A stretch of DNA of 64,000 nucleotides from Mikania micrantha. Lineage: Eukaryota > Streptophyta > Magnoliopsida > Asterales > Asteraceae. This document shows positions 1 to 10,553 of the stretch, in pieces; position 1 is the first letter of the stretch, and each line of letters begins with the position of its first letter. Under the pieces are notes generated by a model that worked only from the letters and a program-made list of their open reading frames with translations, ran no database searches and was not told where the DNA came from. The DNA lies in assembly GCA_009363875.1 (NCBI GenBank), contig CM018693.1:79100028-79164027 (forward strand). Direction: 5' to 3'. A program made the translations under genes and the position numbers.

Positions 1-2
1 TT

Positions 3-566
3 CATGACTATGTGAAGCCAAATGTTTTTAAAAGACCAAGACTACGAAAGATGGAACAGAACTGGAATCCATACTTTAAGTTCTGGTTCTATGATGAAAG
101 AACATCTGAAGGTGTTATTCTTTTGAAGCAAGATGATAATTGGAGGGTTATTCGGTTGCTGGATCCTATTTGTATTGTTAATTGTTCACAGGATGATGTT
201 GCTTTTCTGGATACTGCAGAGATTTATGCTGAAGATGGTTATCATGATTTTGGAGTGAGCTTCAAAGATATGGCAATTCAATTTCAAACTATTGCACGAA
301 TGTGCTATACATTGGGTATTCATTCAGGATGCAAGTGGGAAAATGTGAATTACCTTTATACTGAATTGATGCAAGTTCAGAAGGAGAGAGATGAAAGAGT
401 TGCTAATATTGAAGCTGAAAGGTTGGCGAAGATACCACGTTCGGTTGTTATACGAGCGGTGGATAATATGGATGTTGAAGAAGTTGGGGAATCGAGTGGA
501 GTAACAGACAGAGTTGAAGAAAATGTTGAAGATAAAGTTAAAGATAGAGTTGAAGGCAAAGATTGA
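3..566 (+). CDS. Copia-a extra (post-pol) ORF, C-terminal part
   Basis: The frame is open from the left edge of the window and ends at a TGA at 564-566, so this is the last 187 or so codons of a longer protein. It aligns along its whole length with the minus-strand ORF pieces at 55308-55976 (shared KPNVFKRPRLRKMEQ, FKFWFYDERTSEGV and IARMCYTLGIHSG), which lie between the pol remains and the 3' LTR of Copia-f. The tail is rich in Glu, Lys and Val (VEENVEDKVKDRVEGKD). It is followed at once by a polypurine tract and an LTR, the position of the extra or 'envelope-like' ORF of Sirevirus Copia elements. Molecular function is unknown. No break is visible in the part present. Confidence 0.7.
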   Translation, partial: HDYVKPNVFKRPRLRKMEQNWNPYFKFWFYDERTSEGVILLKQDDNWRVIRLLDPICIVNCSQDDVAFLDTAEIYAEDGYHDFGVSFKDMAIQFQTIARMCYTLGIHSGCKWENVNYLYTELMQVQKERDERVANIEAERLAKIPRSVVIRAVDNMDVEEVGESSGVTDRVEENVEDKVKDRVEGKD

Positions 567-584
567 AGATTTTGATAGCAAACA

Positions 585-597
585 TTTAGGGGAAGTT
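585..597 (+). other. Polypurine tract of Copia-a
   Basis: A purine run (AGGGGAAG) sits immediately before the TGTTAG that opens the LTR. It is the expected primer site for plus-strand DNA synthesis. The homologous tract on the minus strand is at 55277-55290. Confidence 0.7.
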
Positions 598-660
598 TGT
601 TAGTACATGTTTGTAATTGTTTGCTATTCAAAAGTTGTATTTATTTTGATTTTGTAGAAA

Positions 661-870
661 GGTTCGGCTAGGTTGTGCCTAAGGTTCGTCTGGCCCACGA
701 ACCTTAGCATTTTGGCGAACCTATTGGGTTGATATGTTCGGCGAACCTATAGCCTGGCAAAGGTTCGGCGAACCTTTTGATTGTTTTCATAGGTTTGTCT
801 AGCGAACCTAAGGATTCGTCCAGCGAACCTTAGGGTTCGGCGGGCAAACCTTAGGTTCGGCTACCTTTTA
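661..870. repeat. AGGTTCG / CGAACCT palindromic array in Copia-a LTR
   Basis: About a dozen copies of AGGTTCG or its complement CGAACCT occur in 210 bases, several forming the palindrome AGGTTCGGCGAACCT. The array lies just upstream of the TATA box, so it occupies the presumed U3 regulatory region. The same word recurs in the LTRs of Copia-d and Copia-f and in the Gypsy-1 LTR. Confidence 0.8.
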
Positions 871-890
871 AGGTTCGCTGGTCCAGTATC

Positions 891-899
891 TATAAATAG
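891..899 (+). promoter_or_regulatory. TATA box of Copia-a LTR
   Basis: TATAAATAG follows the CGAACCT array by about 20 bases. The same arrangement is seen on the minus strand in the related LTR at 55026-55036. Confidence 0.65.
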
Positions 900-1137
900 T
901 AGGTTTGTTTGTAGATCTGGTTAGAACTCTTGACAGATTGTTAGAAACTCTCTATATTTTCTCTGTGTGAGAATTGTGATCTTGTAATCATTTGTTGATA
1001 ATACAAGAGGTGTTTATTGAATTGCTTGTGTTCTTTGTATTTCTACATATTGACTATGGATTCCGCACGTAGTTGATAGTTCGTAGGACTTCGTATTCGA
1101 TCCTGATCGGTTTGACGATCTCACCAAACCAGCAACA

Positions 1138-1951
1138 ACTATGTGGTAACCTTTAGTGTGACAAAAGGAAGTGTAAAAGAAACATAAACTATAGCAATTT
1201 AATCGCTGAATACAATTTAATCATGAGCTACTAAGATGCTCGGTGGTGTTAGGTATTTTCAGTTTTTTTGGAGATGTTAGTTTAGATCATTTGAATTAAT
1301 TGGTAAATGCATATTATGGGTAGAAGCCTTATTTTTCTTTTAAGTCTTTCTTAGCAGCTGATTAAGGAAGCTCTTTATGTTAAAATTGAGTGTTATAAGT
1401 GTCAATTTTATAATCCAAATTATATTATATTTTTTTATTTAGTATTTTATTTTTTTAATATTGCAGATTAGCAATGCAGTTGGCTACGCAAATTAGTAAT
1501 TCAGTTACGCTACGTATATTAGCAATGAAGTTGGGCTATGATTGCAGTGATTAAAAGAAGCTCAAAATCAAGACAATATGGAAAAAAGGAAAGTCATAGT
1601 GTCATTTGAAGCAGAAAATTTTCAAGTATGAGTAACAAAATACTATTACCTATAGATTTAAATCTTAGTTTAAATTTGAAACCATGATCTTTCTTTTAAG
1701 TCTAGGTATGCAATTTTTTTAATATACATATGCAGCTTTATATTCATGTTTGCAGTTTATATGTATGTACGTATGTATTTTTTATGTATTTATGCAGGGC
1801 ATTGGTTTTAACCTAATTTATATAATACTTTGTTGTTTAAATTCTGTAAAGTGTTTAACTGTTTATATTATTTTCCCTTGTATCTCCTTTGTCGCATTAA
1901 TTAAATTTGTGATGTAAATTAATCTGTACTTAATTGAACTAACTACTACAG
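1138..1951. other. Non-coding AT-rich stretch
   Basis: No ORF or recognised element is seen. The stretch runs from the end of the Copia-a LTR to the first recognisable exon of the SRP-receptor pseudogene and may include its introns. The only structure noted is a three-copy 25-26 bp tandem repeat at 1467-1543. Confidence 0.5.
1467..1543. repeat. 25-26 bp tandem repeat, three copies
   Basis: Units start at 1467, 1492 and 1518. Each begins ATTAGYAAT and contains CAGTT or AAGTT followed by a CTACG or CTATG element. The copies are imperfect. Confidence 0.6.
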
Positions 1952-2723
1952 GTTACAATTGAAGATGCTCTTGTTCGTATCTTAACACCAAGGCGCTCTA
2001 TTGACATTTTGACGGATGTTCATGTTGCTAAGGAACAACATAAGTCATATGTTGTGGTTTTTTAGAGAGTTAATGGAGTTGTAAAATCAGTTAATCTTGC
2101 AAAGGTAAGCATTATCTATATGGATTTTATCCATTTGGCATAAATCCATGCGTTTTGGTAAGATAACGTTAGTCTAAATACCATTACTACATGTGACACA
2201 TTCCCTTCAAGTTCGGTATAGAAACTTCGTATGCATGCTTGTAGGCTTCAGGTAAGGTATATGGCGGTTCGCTTTTTTATCATGATATATTCATGTTGTA
2301 TGGTTTTTATCCTTTATAAAATGTAGCATGTTTTTAGATCCCTATATTTGAAAAGGGCTATGAAAAAGAAATGTCGAATGCAGGTATTATTCATATACTA
2401 TCTTGAATCATTTATATAAGAAATATTATTGTTACATGTTTGTATGGCATTCACAGGACAATTAACCTTTAATTTGTGCACTCTCCAAGCTTATATATGT
2501 CAATAATTCAGATCTCGTACATTTTTTTTTTGGTGAAGCATTTGTTGGCAATGTTGCTATGGAACAATTATCAATATTCAATCAGGTCTTGAACCTTTTT
2601 TTCATAAACATATCTCAATAGGTAGATGGATTTTCTTATCCATTTAGTTTAAATACATTTTCATTCATGTTTTTAGAGAAACAAGCCAACCTCTCACCCT
2701 CACTTATCCCTAGGTTGATTGAC
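1952..2723 (+). pseudogene. SRP receptor alpha-subunit (SRPRA/FtsY-type GTPase) pseudogene fragment
   Basis: Five exon remnants in order match, from memory, the conserved GTPase (NG) domain of the signal recognition particle receptor alpha subunit, which docks ribosome-SRP complexes at the ER. 1952-2104 encodes EDALVRILTPRRSIDIL and a ruined P-loop (NGVVKSVNLAK, canonical NGVGKSTNLAK), with a stop just before it. About 2164-2251 gives CDTF and KLRMHACRLQ. About 2339-2385 gives IPIFEKGYEK. 2457-2585 gives ALSKLIYVNN and GEAFVGN. 2677-2723 gives SLIPRLID. Splice-like AG and GT flank several pieces, so it is an unprocessed copy. The DTAGRMQ segment is missing, there are stops at about 2063 and 2218, and the Gypsy-1 LTR cuts the last exon after the codons for LID. 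Confidence 0.8.
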
Positions 2724-3529
2724 TGTCACACCCCTGCGCCGCGTGCGGAATCCACGGCGCGGTGACGTATGAACAGTTGAATCATGCACAAGTATTGAAT
2801 AAGAACAACCACAATGGATTACTACATTTCATAAGGTTTAGACAGTTGTTTAGTTACAGACAATCTATCTACCAAAAGAAAGACAACTACTGACCCAAAA
2901 TATAGTTTACAAAATAAGACTTCAAACAAGACAATTAAACAATTAGGATTTTGTGTGTTTCTAATCCATCCTAGCATGTTTCTTCATCTTGTTCTATCTT
3001 AGTATGGTCTCCTTAGTTGTCCCTGAGAAAGTCTTAAACCTGATTACCTGAAACACGTGAAAAGTAACTGTCAACTACAGACGTAGTTGGTGAGAACAAT
3101 AGGTTTAATCATTTGTAAACATGAGTATATGATATAAGGCATAGGTATGTTAAAGTAATAAATGATTCACATGGATGAGCTGCAACCCAAACTAACATCA
3201 AGTAAGAAAATGAGTGTAAACAGTCCAATCACTGTTTGCACGAGAGTCAACATATAATATCAAGTCCCAAACCACGTTTGGAGTTAGATAATGTGTCAAC
3301 AGTTTTGATAAAACCATACGTAACCGAAATCTGCAGTTAGTTTATAAAACAAATCTAAAAACTAACTGCAGCAATCGGTCTGCCCCAAATGTGTGTGTCC
3401 GCTTTCCCTTGTTGTGATCACCCAGTACTAACGCTAATGAATATGATACTTGATGCATTCATAAGTTTGTTTACAACAATAGACACCATGTTTCTGAACC
3501 TTACTTTAAACGAACGTGTTAATGCCTTA

Positions 3530-3740
3530 TGTGAAAACATGATTGAAAACCTTGATTTAATCCCATGAATTAAATCCTTAGTTTTTGAATATCGTGAAAT
3601 GAATCCTCTGATTTGATTACCATAAGTGAATCCCTTGATTTGAACATCACCATGAAACCATTGTTTGAATACCATGTTTGAAACCCTTGATTCAAATACC
3701 ATGAAATGAATCCTTTGGTTTGAATGTCATGAAATGTGAC
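3530..3740. repeat. About 30-bp degenerate tandem repeat in Gypsy-1 LTR
   Basis: Repeated forms of CATGAAATGAATCC followed by TTTGATTTGAA occur six or seven times with changes of spacing. They lie in the downstream part of the LTR, as transcribed on the minus strand. Confidence 0.6.
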
Positions 3741-4804
3741 CTTGTATATTAACAAGGTTTTTAACAGAAAAGTTTATAAAATTCATTACTTAAAATAATA
3801 ATATATCATTTATGAAACCTTTTTAGAAGAAAAGTTCAATAGTTTAATAATCCTTTAAAACAGTTGATGAATTTCCTGAAACAGTTGATAAATCCCGTGG
3901 ATTTGTAATATGAACCTGAAACGTTGATAGGAATACACACATCTTGTGTAATGAAATACAATTGTAAATGAAAAGTTTGATCACGTGTTCCACCCCAAAA
4001 CAGTTATAAAACAGTAAAAGAGGGGCTAAAGTTCTCACCTGTCTGCAGTAGACTCTGAACTAAAACAGATAGCAAGTAGCAAACAGGACTTCTAATTGAT
4101 TCCTATATCATTGTAGTCATACATAAGATATAAGATTTATAATTGTATAGACCTTGATTCATTGATTGACTTGTGTTCTCTTGAACTTGATTAACACTTG
4201 AATACATGTCCTCATGTTTGAAAGAGTTGTATGAATTTGAATGTCATGTTTGAGTTACTTGATTGATCATGGGTCCAAGAAAAGAATGTGTGATGCTGTT
4301 ATGCACAATTTGTTTGCACAACATCACATGTGTTTAAGAGTTTGATAAACCATTGATTAACATGACTTATGAAAAGATGTTCCAATTCTTTTAAGACCTT
4401 GTGATTATGAATTGATCTCCCGATTATGTTAAGTTACCACTTAACCTATTCGTGATCAATTCACAAATATCATAAGTTGAAGCCAACACAATTGGGCCTT
4501 AAGCCCATAAACCATGAGGGCTTAACAAAGGCCATGGCCCACTTAGATCAACCATGGGTCAATTGAATGTGCTGTTGGGCCTACTAACTTGTTTATGGAC
4601 CATGTAACATGCCAAAGACAAAATTGGGCCGACTTAAAGCTCTTAATGGGCCGAAAGCCACAATGTGGATCAAAGGAAATAACATGGGCCAAGGATGATT
4701 GTTTCGGGCCGAAGGGGATGGAATTGAACTCATTCTAATGTGGGCCAAGGTAATCAAATCGATTGGGCCAAGAAGTGTAAAGAAAATTGCATATTGGGTC
4801 TCGG

Positions 4805-5290
4805 CCCAACCCTTTGGCAGCGAACCTTTCAAGTTAATAGACTAAGGTTCGGCCAACAAACATGACAAGGTTCGGCCCTCTAGTGTTCATGCAAGGCTCG
4901 ACTAGTAGACTGGTTCGGGAATACACGCATCAGGGTTCGGGCATCATGACATCTTGAATGGTTCGTGAATGATACACAAGATTCGGCTACATGAAGGTTC
5001 GCTGGACATCAATTGGTTCGGCAAGTTGAGCAACGAACCATGTAGGTTTCGTCTGGGTTAGCCATTGCATGAAGGCTCGGCTGTGCTTACACGATCCATG
5101 CAGGGTTCGTGAAGCTCCTCAAGGTTCGTTGATGGATCGGGAAGGTTCGTGATGGCTAGATGATTCGGCACAGGTTCGTGAGATCCCCCTAAGGGTTCGG
5201 CTGAAGGTTGACGAACCATGCAGGGTTCGTGGAGCCTCATTAGGGTTCGGCCAGTTGAGAATGATGGTTCAGCCGCCGAACCTGTTACCA
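4805..5290. repeat. GGTTCG / CGAACC array in Gypsy-1 LTR
   Basis: Roughly 20 copies of GGTTCG or its complement occur within 490 bases (AAGGTTCGGCC, GGTTCGTGAAG, GACGAACCATG). The array lies 400-900 bases downstream of the LTR TATA box on the minus strand, so it would be transcribed. A TGGGCC-rich stretch (4490-4800) borders it. Confidence 0.75.
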
Positions 5291-5683
5291 GCAGCACCAC
5301 CATCGTCGAACACCTGGTTCCGGACCTCGATCTAAGCTAACCTAGCATCAGGGAATGTTGCTATGGGTGCGAAAATGGAAGTGGGTTGCGAGAACCGGCT
5401 AAATGTCGGGTTTAAACAAGAACACACAAGAAAACCCTATTTTCGTGAACATTCAAGCACCAATACCTCGATTTTGGCCGGTTAATTCCACTGATTTCTT
5501 GTACTTTCGTGTAGATAATGTTGAGAGCTTCGCGTGGACACCAAAAACACCGAAATCCGTTGAGAAACGAGCGAGATACGAACGTTTAAAGTGAGTTTTT
5601 CTAGAGAGAGAGAGGATAGACGAAAATTCTACTGAGAGAAGTGGTTGGTGATGAATTAAATGAGAAAATGGTCTTGTTCAAGG

Positions 5684-5691
5684 CTTTTATA
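5684..5691 (-). promoter_or_regulatory. TATA box of Gypsy-1 LTR
   Basis: The minus strand reads GGGCTATAAAAGCC. It is the best TATA match in the LTR and lies 632 bases from the LTR 5' end on the element's own strand. Confidence 0.5.
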
Positions 5692-6323
5692 GCCCGGGTG
5701 ATATTCGGGTTCGTTTCGGTCGCTCGGTTCGCGTTTCCGGAACGTAACGCGTATTTTACGCGAATTAAAATAAAAGGGTTGTTAAACTCATTAAAATGAT
5801 GAGTTTCAAAATTGTAAAAATATAAAATAATCATTTTAATTATTTGTTCGAAAACAGATCGTTAAACAGTAACAATTGCGTGTATACCCACAATCGCGTA
5901 CGTTTTCCGATCGTATAAAAATAGTTAAAGCCGTTCACTCGTAATTATAAGTTCAACATTCGTATCATTATGGATCGTCACCCATAACTATACTCAGTCT
6001 CGCTTACGCATTACGATTTTGTTTGATTACTTGTCATAATATTCGTCTTAACACTACGCACTAACACTATCCTGTTACACCGAACGCAGTATATATATAG
6101 GGCTCACTCTCGCTGCCCACCACTGTTTCGATATAACACAATACTGTTCTTGCCTAGTGTAATCGACTGTAAATATTAATACATACTTGTTCCTAAATAA
6201 ATAAGATCCTGTAACACACAAGCACACATTATGAACACATGAATCTCATTGGTTAACTGAACATTGACACCCACTGTTCTAACACTGTTTACGACTACCA
6301 TGACTAAATGTACAAGTGTTACA

Positions 6324-6342
6324 GTCTCCCCTAGTTAAGGGA
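6324..6342 (-). other. Polypurine tract of Gypsy-1
   Basis: On the minus strand the run AACTAGGGGAGAC directly precedes the LTR start TGTAACAC. The same tract abuts LTR A1 at 33771 and LTR A2 at 41318, which places the three Gypsy elements in one lineage. Confidence 0.7.
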
Positions 6343-6356
6343 ATTTCGTCACGAAA

Positions 6357-6992
6357 TTAACTAGCCGAAGATACTGTAAAAAGATGAGGGTACTTAAGCT
6401 TCATCTGGTCTTCACGTTCCCAGGTGAACTCAGCACCGCGTTTGCCCTCCCATCGTACCTTTACGATCGGGATACTGCTGCGTTTAAGTTTCTTGACCCC
6501 ATGATCCATGATTTCAACCGGACGTTCTATGAATTGCATGTTGTTCTGAATCTGAATGTCTTCCAGTGGAATCTGAACATCATGATCAGCTAAGCATTTC
6601 TTAAGATTTGATACATGAAAAGTATCATGAACATTGCTTAGCTCCACTGGAAGTTTGAGTTTGTAGGCTACGGGACCAATCCGTTCCAGGATCTCAAAAG
6701 GTCCAACGTACCTTGGTGCAAGTTTCCCTTTCTTCCCGAATCGGACAACGCCTTTCCAGGGAGAAACTTTGAGTAAGACTCGGTCACCGACTTGAAACTC
6801 AAGCGGTTTCCGACGTCGATCAGCATAACTCTTCTGCCGATCTCGTGCGGCCTTAAGCCGTGACTGAATGATTGTGATTTTGTCTGATGTTTCCTGAATG
6901 AGTTCTGGTCCTACGACCTGTGAGTCACCAACCTCGGTCCAGCAGACCGGTGATCGGCACTTCCTACCATATAAAGCTCGAATGGTGCACAT
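6357..6992 (-). pseudogene. Gypsy-1 integrase C-terminus with chromodomain
   Basis: The 211-residue frame begins in the integrase C-terminal region (ALYGRKCRSPVCWTEVG), carries a GPY/F-type module (GKLAPRYVGPFEILERIG and VAYKLKLP), and ends in a chromodomain (PVEIMDHGVKKLKR, IPIVKVRWEG, FTWEREDQMKLKYPHLF). In chromoviruses this domain guides insertion to particular chromatin. It lies just upstream of the polypurine tract, as expected for the end of pol. A frame break separates it from the integrase core at 7029. Confidence 0.85.
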
Positions 6993-7028
6993 TGGATGCT
7001 CGTATGATAGCTATTGTTATATGAAAAC

Positions 7029-8063
7029 TCATGAGTGGGAGATGAGTGTCCCAACTTCCACCGAAGTCAATGACACAAGAACGAAGCATGTCTTCGAGTG
7101 TTTGGATAGTCCTTTCGCTTTGACCGTCGGTTTGGGGTGATACGCCGTGCTAAGATTAACACGCGTTCCCAAAGCCTTTTGCAATGATTGCCAAAAGCGA
7201 GAAGTGAATCGACTATCACGATCAGATATGATTGATGTTGTTGGAGTACCATGACGTGCAATGATTTCGTTGATGTACAAAGTGGATAGCTTCTCCATCT
7301 TGTAATCCTCTCGGATCGGGAGAAAATGAGCAGATTTGGTGAGTCGATCAACGATCACCCAAATCGAATCGAATCCTCGCGGAGTTCTCGGCAACTTGGT
7401 TATGAAATCCATGGAAATTTGTTCCCATTTCCATTGAGGAATTTCAGGTTGCTGCAGAAGTCCCGAAGGCTTTTGATGTTCTGCTTTGACTTTTGAACAC
7501 GTAAGACATTTTCCCACATACAGTGCTATGTCTTTCTTCATTCCCGGCCACCAGTAAGATGTCCTCAAGTCTTGGTACATCTTATCTGCTCCAGGATGAA
7601 CTGAGTATCGCGACTTATGAGCCTCATCACAGATGAGTGTGCGCAATTCTTCAGACTTTGGAATCCAAATGCGGCCATTGAGATATAACAACCCATCAGC
7701 TCGAGGTTCTAGTTTCTTCTCAATGCCACAATCCAAGTCTGTCTTGAGTTGATTGTCTGTTACTACTTGTTGTTGTGCAATACGAATCAAGTCTTTCAGG
7801 TTTGGTTGTGTGTTGATCTCCATGGCTCTTACACGAATTGGTTTAACTGGTTCCTTGCGACTAAGAGCATCCGCCACCACATTGGCTTTACCAGGATGGT
7901 AACGAATCTCACAGTCGTAATCAGTTAGAAGCTCAACCCAACGCCGTTGTCTCATGTTGAGTTCTTTCTGATTAAGGATGTGTTGCAGGCTCTTGTGGTC
8001 TGTATAGATGACACATTTAGTACCATAAAGGTAGTGCCTCCAAATCTTCAATGCAAAGACCAC
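7029..8063 (-). pseudogene. Gypsy-1 RNase H and integrase core
   Basis: The 344-residue frame starts in RNase H (YTDHKSLQHILNQKELN, CEIRYHPGKANVVADALSR). It continues through the zinc-binding HHCC module (HKSRYSVHPGADKMYQD, YWWPGMKKDI, CLTCSKVKAEHQ) and the integrase catalytic core, with the first Asp in MDFITKLP and the second in SDRDSRFTS. After STAYHPKPT the frame shifts and the catalytic Glu region is lost, so no functional integrase can be made. It is the longest open piece of Gypsy-1 pol. Confidence 0.85.
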
Positions 8064-8068
8064 AGCCC

Positions 8069-8535
8069 CTAACTCAAGGTCATGAGTAGTGTAATTCTTC
8101 TCGTGAACCTAAGTTGTCTTGAAGCATACGCAATGACCTTGTCCCGTTGCATAAGTACACAACCGAGACCAAGGTTTGAAGCATCAGTAGACAATGAAAT
8201 CATCACTGCCTTCTGGAAGGCTAAGGATAGGGGAGTTGCATAACTTCTGTTAAGAAGTTGAAATGCATCTTCTTGTTTCTGTCCCCATATAAAGGCTTGA
8301 CTTTTCTGAGTCAAAGTAGTAAGTGGCAAAGCAATCTTAGAGAAATTCGCAATGAATCTCCTGTAATAGCCTGCCAGACCCAAAATGAACGAATCTCTGT
8401 TGGAGTAGATGGAGTAGTCCAGTTCTTAATCGCCTCAATCTTTGCTGGATCTACATGTATTCCATCCCTGTTTATGACATGTCCTAAGAAGTGAACCTCC
8501 TTTAGCCAAAATTCACACTTTTGAGAATTTAGCAT
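8069..8535 (-). pseudogene. Gypsy-1 RT thumb and start of RNase H
   Basis: Two overlapping frames cover this part. 8311-8535 reads KCEFWLKEVHFLGHVINRDG and PAKIEAIKNWTTPSTPTEI. 8069-8383 reads GLAGYYRRFIANFSKIA and DASNLGLGCVLMQRDKVIAYASRQL, the first RNase H Asp region. The frame change at about 8380 breaks the polyprotein, and a second break separates this piece from the RNase H frame at 8063. Confidence 0.8.
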
Positions 8536-8976
8536 AAAGTTGTTCTTCTCTTAGTAATTCTAGGACTTTCCTCAAATGATCTTCATGTTCTTGTTCCGAC
8601 TTTGGATAGATCAGTATATCGTCAATAAAGACAATAACAAACTGGTCTAAGTAAGGCCTGCAGACTCGATTCATCAAGTCCATGAACACTGCGGTGCATT
8701 GGTCAGCCCAAATGGCATAACCACAAACTCATAGTGTCCATATCGAGTCCTAAAAGCAGTCTTTGGTATATCCTCATCATTTACTCTTAACTGATGATAC
8801 CCGGATCGTAAATCAATCTTAGAGAAGCAAGTTGCTCCCTGTAATTGATCAAACAGATCATCGATCCTAGGCAGAGGATATCTATTCTTGATTGTCAACT
8901 TGTTTAGCTCACGATAATCGATACACATACGAAATGAACCGTCTTTCTTTTTGACAAAGAGAACCGGAGCTCCCAT
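8536..8976 (-). pseudogene. Gypsy-1 reverse transcriptase fingers and palm
   Basis: 8674-8976 encodes APVLFVKKKDGSFRMCIDYR, the first catalytic Asp in SKIDLRSGYHQ, and VMPFGLTNAP, then shifts frame. The catalytic Asp pair is seen in another frame at about 8600-8640 as FVIVFIDDILI, so the motif survives but is disconnected. The order matches Ty3/Gypsy RT. Confidence 0.8.
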
Positions 8977-9107
8977 GGAGAGAAACTCGGTCTTATGAAA
9001 CCTTTGTCTAAAAGTTCTTGAAGCTGACTAGACAGTTCTTGCATCTCAGACGGTGCTAATCGATACGGTGACTTCGCCACTGGTTTGCTCCAGGGACGAG
9101 ATCAATT

Positions 9108-9296
9108 CTAAACTCCACTTGTCGGACTGGTGGTAGTCCAGGCAAGTCTTCTGGAAATACGTCTGGATAATCTCTGATAACTGGAACGTCTCCAACTGCT
9201 TTCTTTTTCAGGTTTCTTTTCCACCACGTGAGCTAGGAAAGCATAATATTTCTTCTTCAAGTACTTCCTCGCCTTGATGCACGATACAATCTTCAA
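9108..9296 (-). pseudogene. Gypsy-1 protease-RT linker fragment
   Basis: Residues CIKARKYLKKKYYAFLAHVVEKK match the linker at 50906-51265 in Gypsy-3 (CTKAQKCLRNKCIAFLAHIV), which comes just before RT. The last part of the frame is out of register. Between 8977 and 9107 the pre-RT region is present but broken. Confidence 0.65.
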
Positions 9297-9385
9297 TCCG
9301 CGGCAGGTTTCTCGCCGTCTCGCCTAGACTCATCGTTTCGCCGGACGGTAGGGGAATTCGGATAAGTTTCTCAGAGCATACGATT

Positions 9386-10009
9386 TCAGCATTGTTTTTT
9401 GGATAACCAATCCATTCCTATCACAACTTCAAAACTTCCGAGAGTCATAGGAATGAGATCGATGGAGAAAAGATGGTCATTTAATCTTAATTCACATCCA
9501 TGTATTATGGAATCTACAACTATAGTCTTACCATTCGCTACTTCTACAGTATAGGGAGCAGTAAGTGTGGATAGTTGCATATCAAGTAAAGAAGCAGTAT
9601 GAGCAGAGATAAAGCTTTTATCAGCACCAGTATCAAATATGATAGAAACGTAGTGATCATTGATAAGAAATGTACCCGTGATGACTGCCTGATCCTCACG
9701 TGCTTCGGCAGTTCCGATAACAAAGGCACGAGCAGTAGCAGTAGTGTTGTTGAGTTTTGGACACTGGTTTCTGAAGTGTCCTTCTGCTCCATAATTATAA
9801 CAGGCCCTTCCACCTGTAGCAGCAGTGGTAGTGGTAGCAGTAGTTGCAGCAGCAAGATGAGTAGCTCGGCATGTAGCTGCAAAGTGTCCCATACGCCCAC
9901 ATTTGAGACACTTCTTGCATGGAGTAGTGGGTAAATGATGGTATTGGCATTTGGTGCAAAGTGGAAATGTGCCAGTATAAGACTTTCTGGCGTTAGCAGG
10001 TTGTGGCAT
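9386..10009 (-). pseudogene. Gypsy-1 gag zinc knuckles and aspartic protease
   Basis: The 207-residue frame has one normal CCHC knuckle (CLKCGRMGHFAATC). A second knuckle has its second Cys replaced by Tyr (CYNYGAEGHFRNQC). A retropepsin follows: IIFDTGADKSFIS holds the catalytic Asp-Thr-Gly, and VVIGMDWL is the C-terminal flap-side motif. A low-complexity Ala/Thr linker separates the knuckles. It is the best preserved protease of the three Gypsy copies here. It ends at a stop before the linker to RT. Confidence 0.85.
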
Positions 10010-10181
10010 AGCAGTGATAGGTGTGGCATGAGTAGGTGCAGCCAGTCACAGCTAAGCTCAAAGTTCTTGATTGTCTTTTGCTTCTTCTTCTTGTGATGGT
10101 GCTGTTCAGGCTTCTTGCCTTCTTCAATCTGTGCTCTCTCTGAATCCCTTTCGGGTGAGCACACCAGATTTAACATACTCC

Positions 10182-10553
10182 TCAGTAAAGTAGCACCAAG
10201 TTGAATTGCTGCTCCAGAGTAGTGGGTTTATTCCCCATAACAGTTCCTCTAACAACTAGAGGTAAACCTTCAATGTATTTCTCTATCCTGCGGGATAGAG
10301 GAGTAACCAAGTGTGGTACCAGAATGCACAACTCATGAAAACGAGTTGTATACTTGGCGTTTTCACCACTGTCTTGCACCAGATTCCACATCTCCACCTC
10401 CAATTTCTTCAGTTCATGACGTGGACAAAACTTCTCCACAAGTAAGTTCTTGAAACCGTCCCACGGTAAAGCTAAAGCAACTTCGCGTCCTCTGGTGTTC
10501 TTCTCAGAATTCCACCAGGTGAGTGCACCTTTGTGGAAAGCGCTTGAGGCCAT
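10182..10553 (-). pseudogene. Gypsy-1 gag capsid-like domain
   Basis: The 123-residue frame shows the retrotransposon gag pattern: TWWNS, WDGFKNLLVEKFCPRHELKK, KYTTRFHELC and IEKYIEGLPLVVRG. It would form the capsid of the virus-like particle. It is separated from the gag N-terminus (10650) and from the knuckles (10009) by frame breaks. An antisense and off-frame set of ORFs covers the same region and is ignored. Confidence 0.8.

Larger units (their letters stand above)
598..1137 (+). mobile_element. 3' LTR of Copia-a
   Basis: The LTR starts TGTTAGTACATG directly after the polypurine tract and ends near CACCAAACCAGCAACA; the last few bases are uncertain. It is homologous to the minus-strand LTR at 54796-55276: both share the start, a CGAACCT array, a TATA box, and an end containing GATTCCGCACGTAGTTGATAG. 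The order array, TATA box, transcribed part fits a U3-R-U5 structure. The 5' LTR and most of the element lie left of the window, so its target-site duplication cannot be tested. Confidence 0.75.
2724..6323 (-). mobile_element. 3' LTR of Gypsy-1 (3.6 kb)
   Basis: The plus strand reads TGTCACACCCCTGCGCC at the left end and GTGTTACA at the right end, so both ends form TGT...ACA. The right end abuts a polypurine tract and then pol, making this the 3' LTR of a minus-strand element. The first 475 bases recur next to a PBS at 12664. A 3.6 kb LTR with TGTNACACC-like ends, together with a chromodomain in pol, fits the Tekay lineage of chromoviruses; the lineage is inference. Its TATA box is at 5684-5691 and internal repeats occur at 3530-3740 and 4805-5290. 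Small ORFs inside are chance. Confidence 0.85.

Noticed and set aside
1138..1951. Further SRP-receptor exons upstream
   Set aside because: No stretch could be read as SRPRA with confidence; at most introns or decayed exons.
6384..6593. Plus-strand ORFs opposite integrase C-termini (also 33831-34040, 41378-41587)
   Set aside because: Antisense shadows of the chromodomain region; their conservation follows from the coding strand.
9599..9934. Plus-strand Ser-rich 111-residue ORF
   Set aside because: Antisense of the Gypsy-1 gag-protease frame.
9544..10176. 210-residue minus-strand ORF
   Set aside because: It overlaps the gag-protease frame of Gypsy-1 in another register; its Leu-rich stretches come from the Ala/Thr repeat read out of frame. 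Only its first part may be displaced gag.
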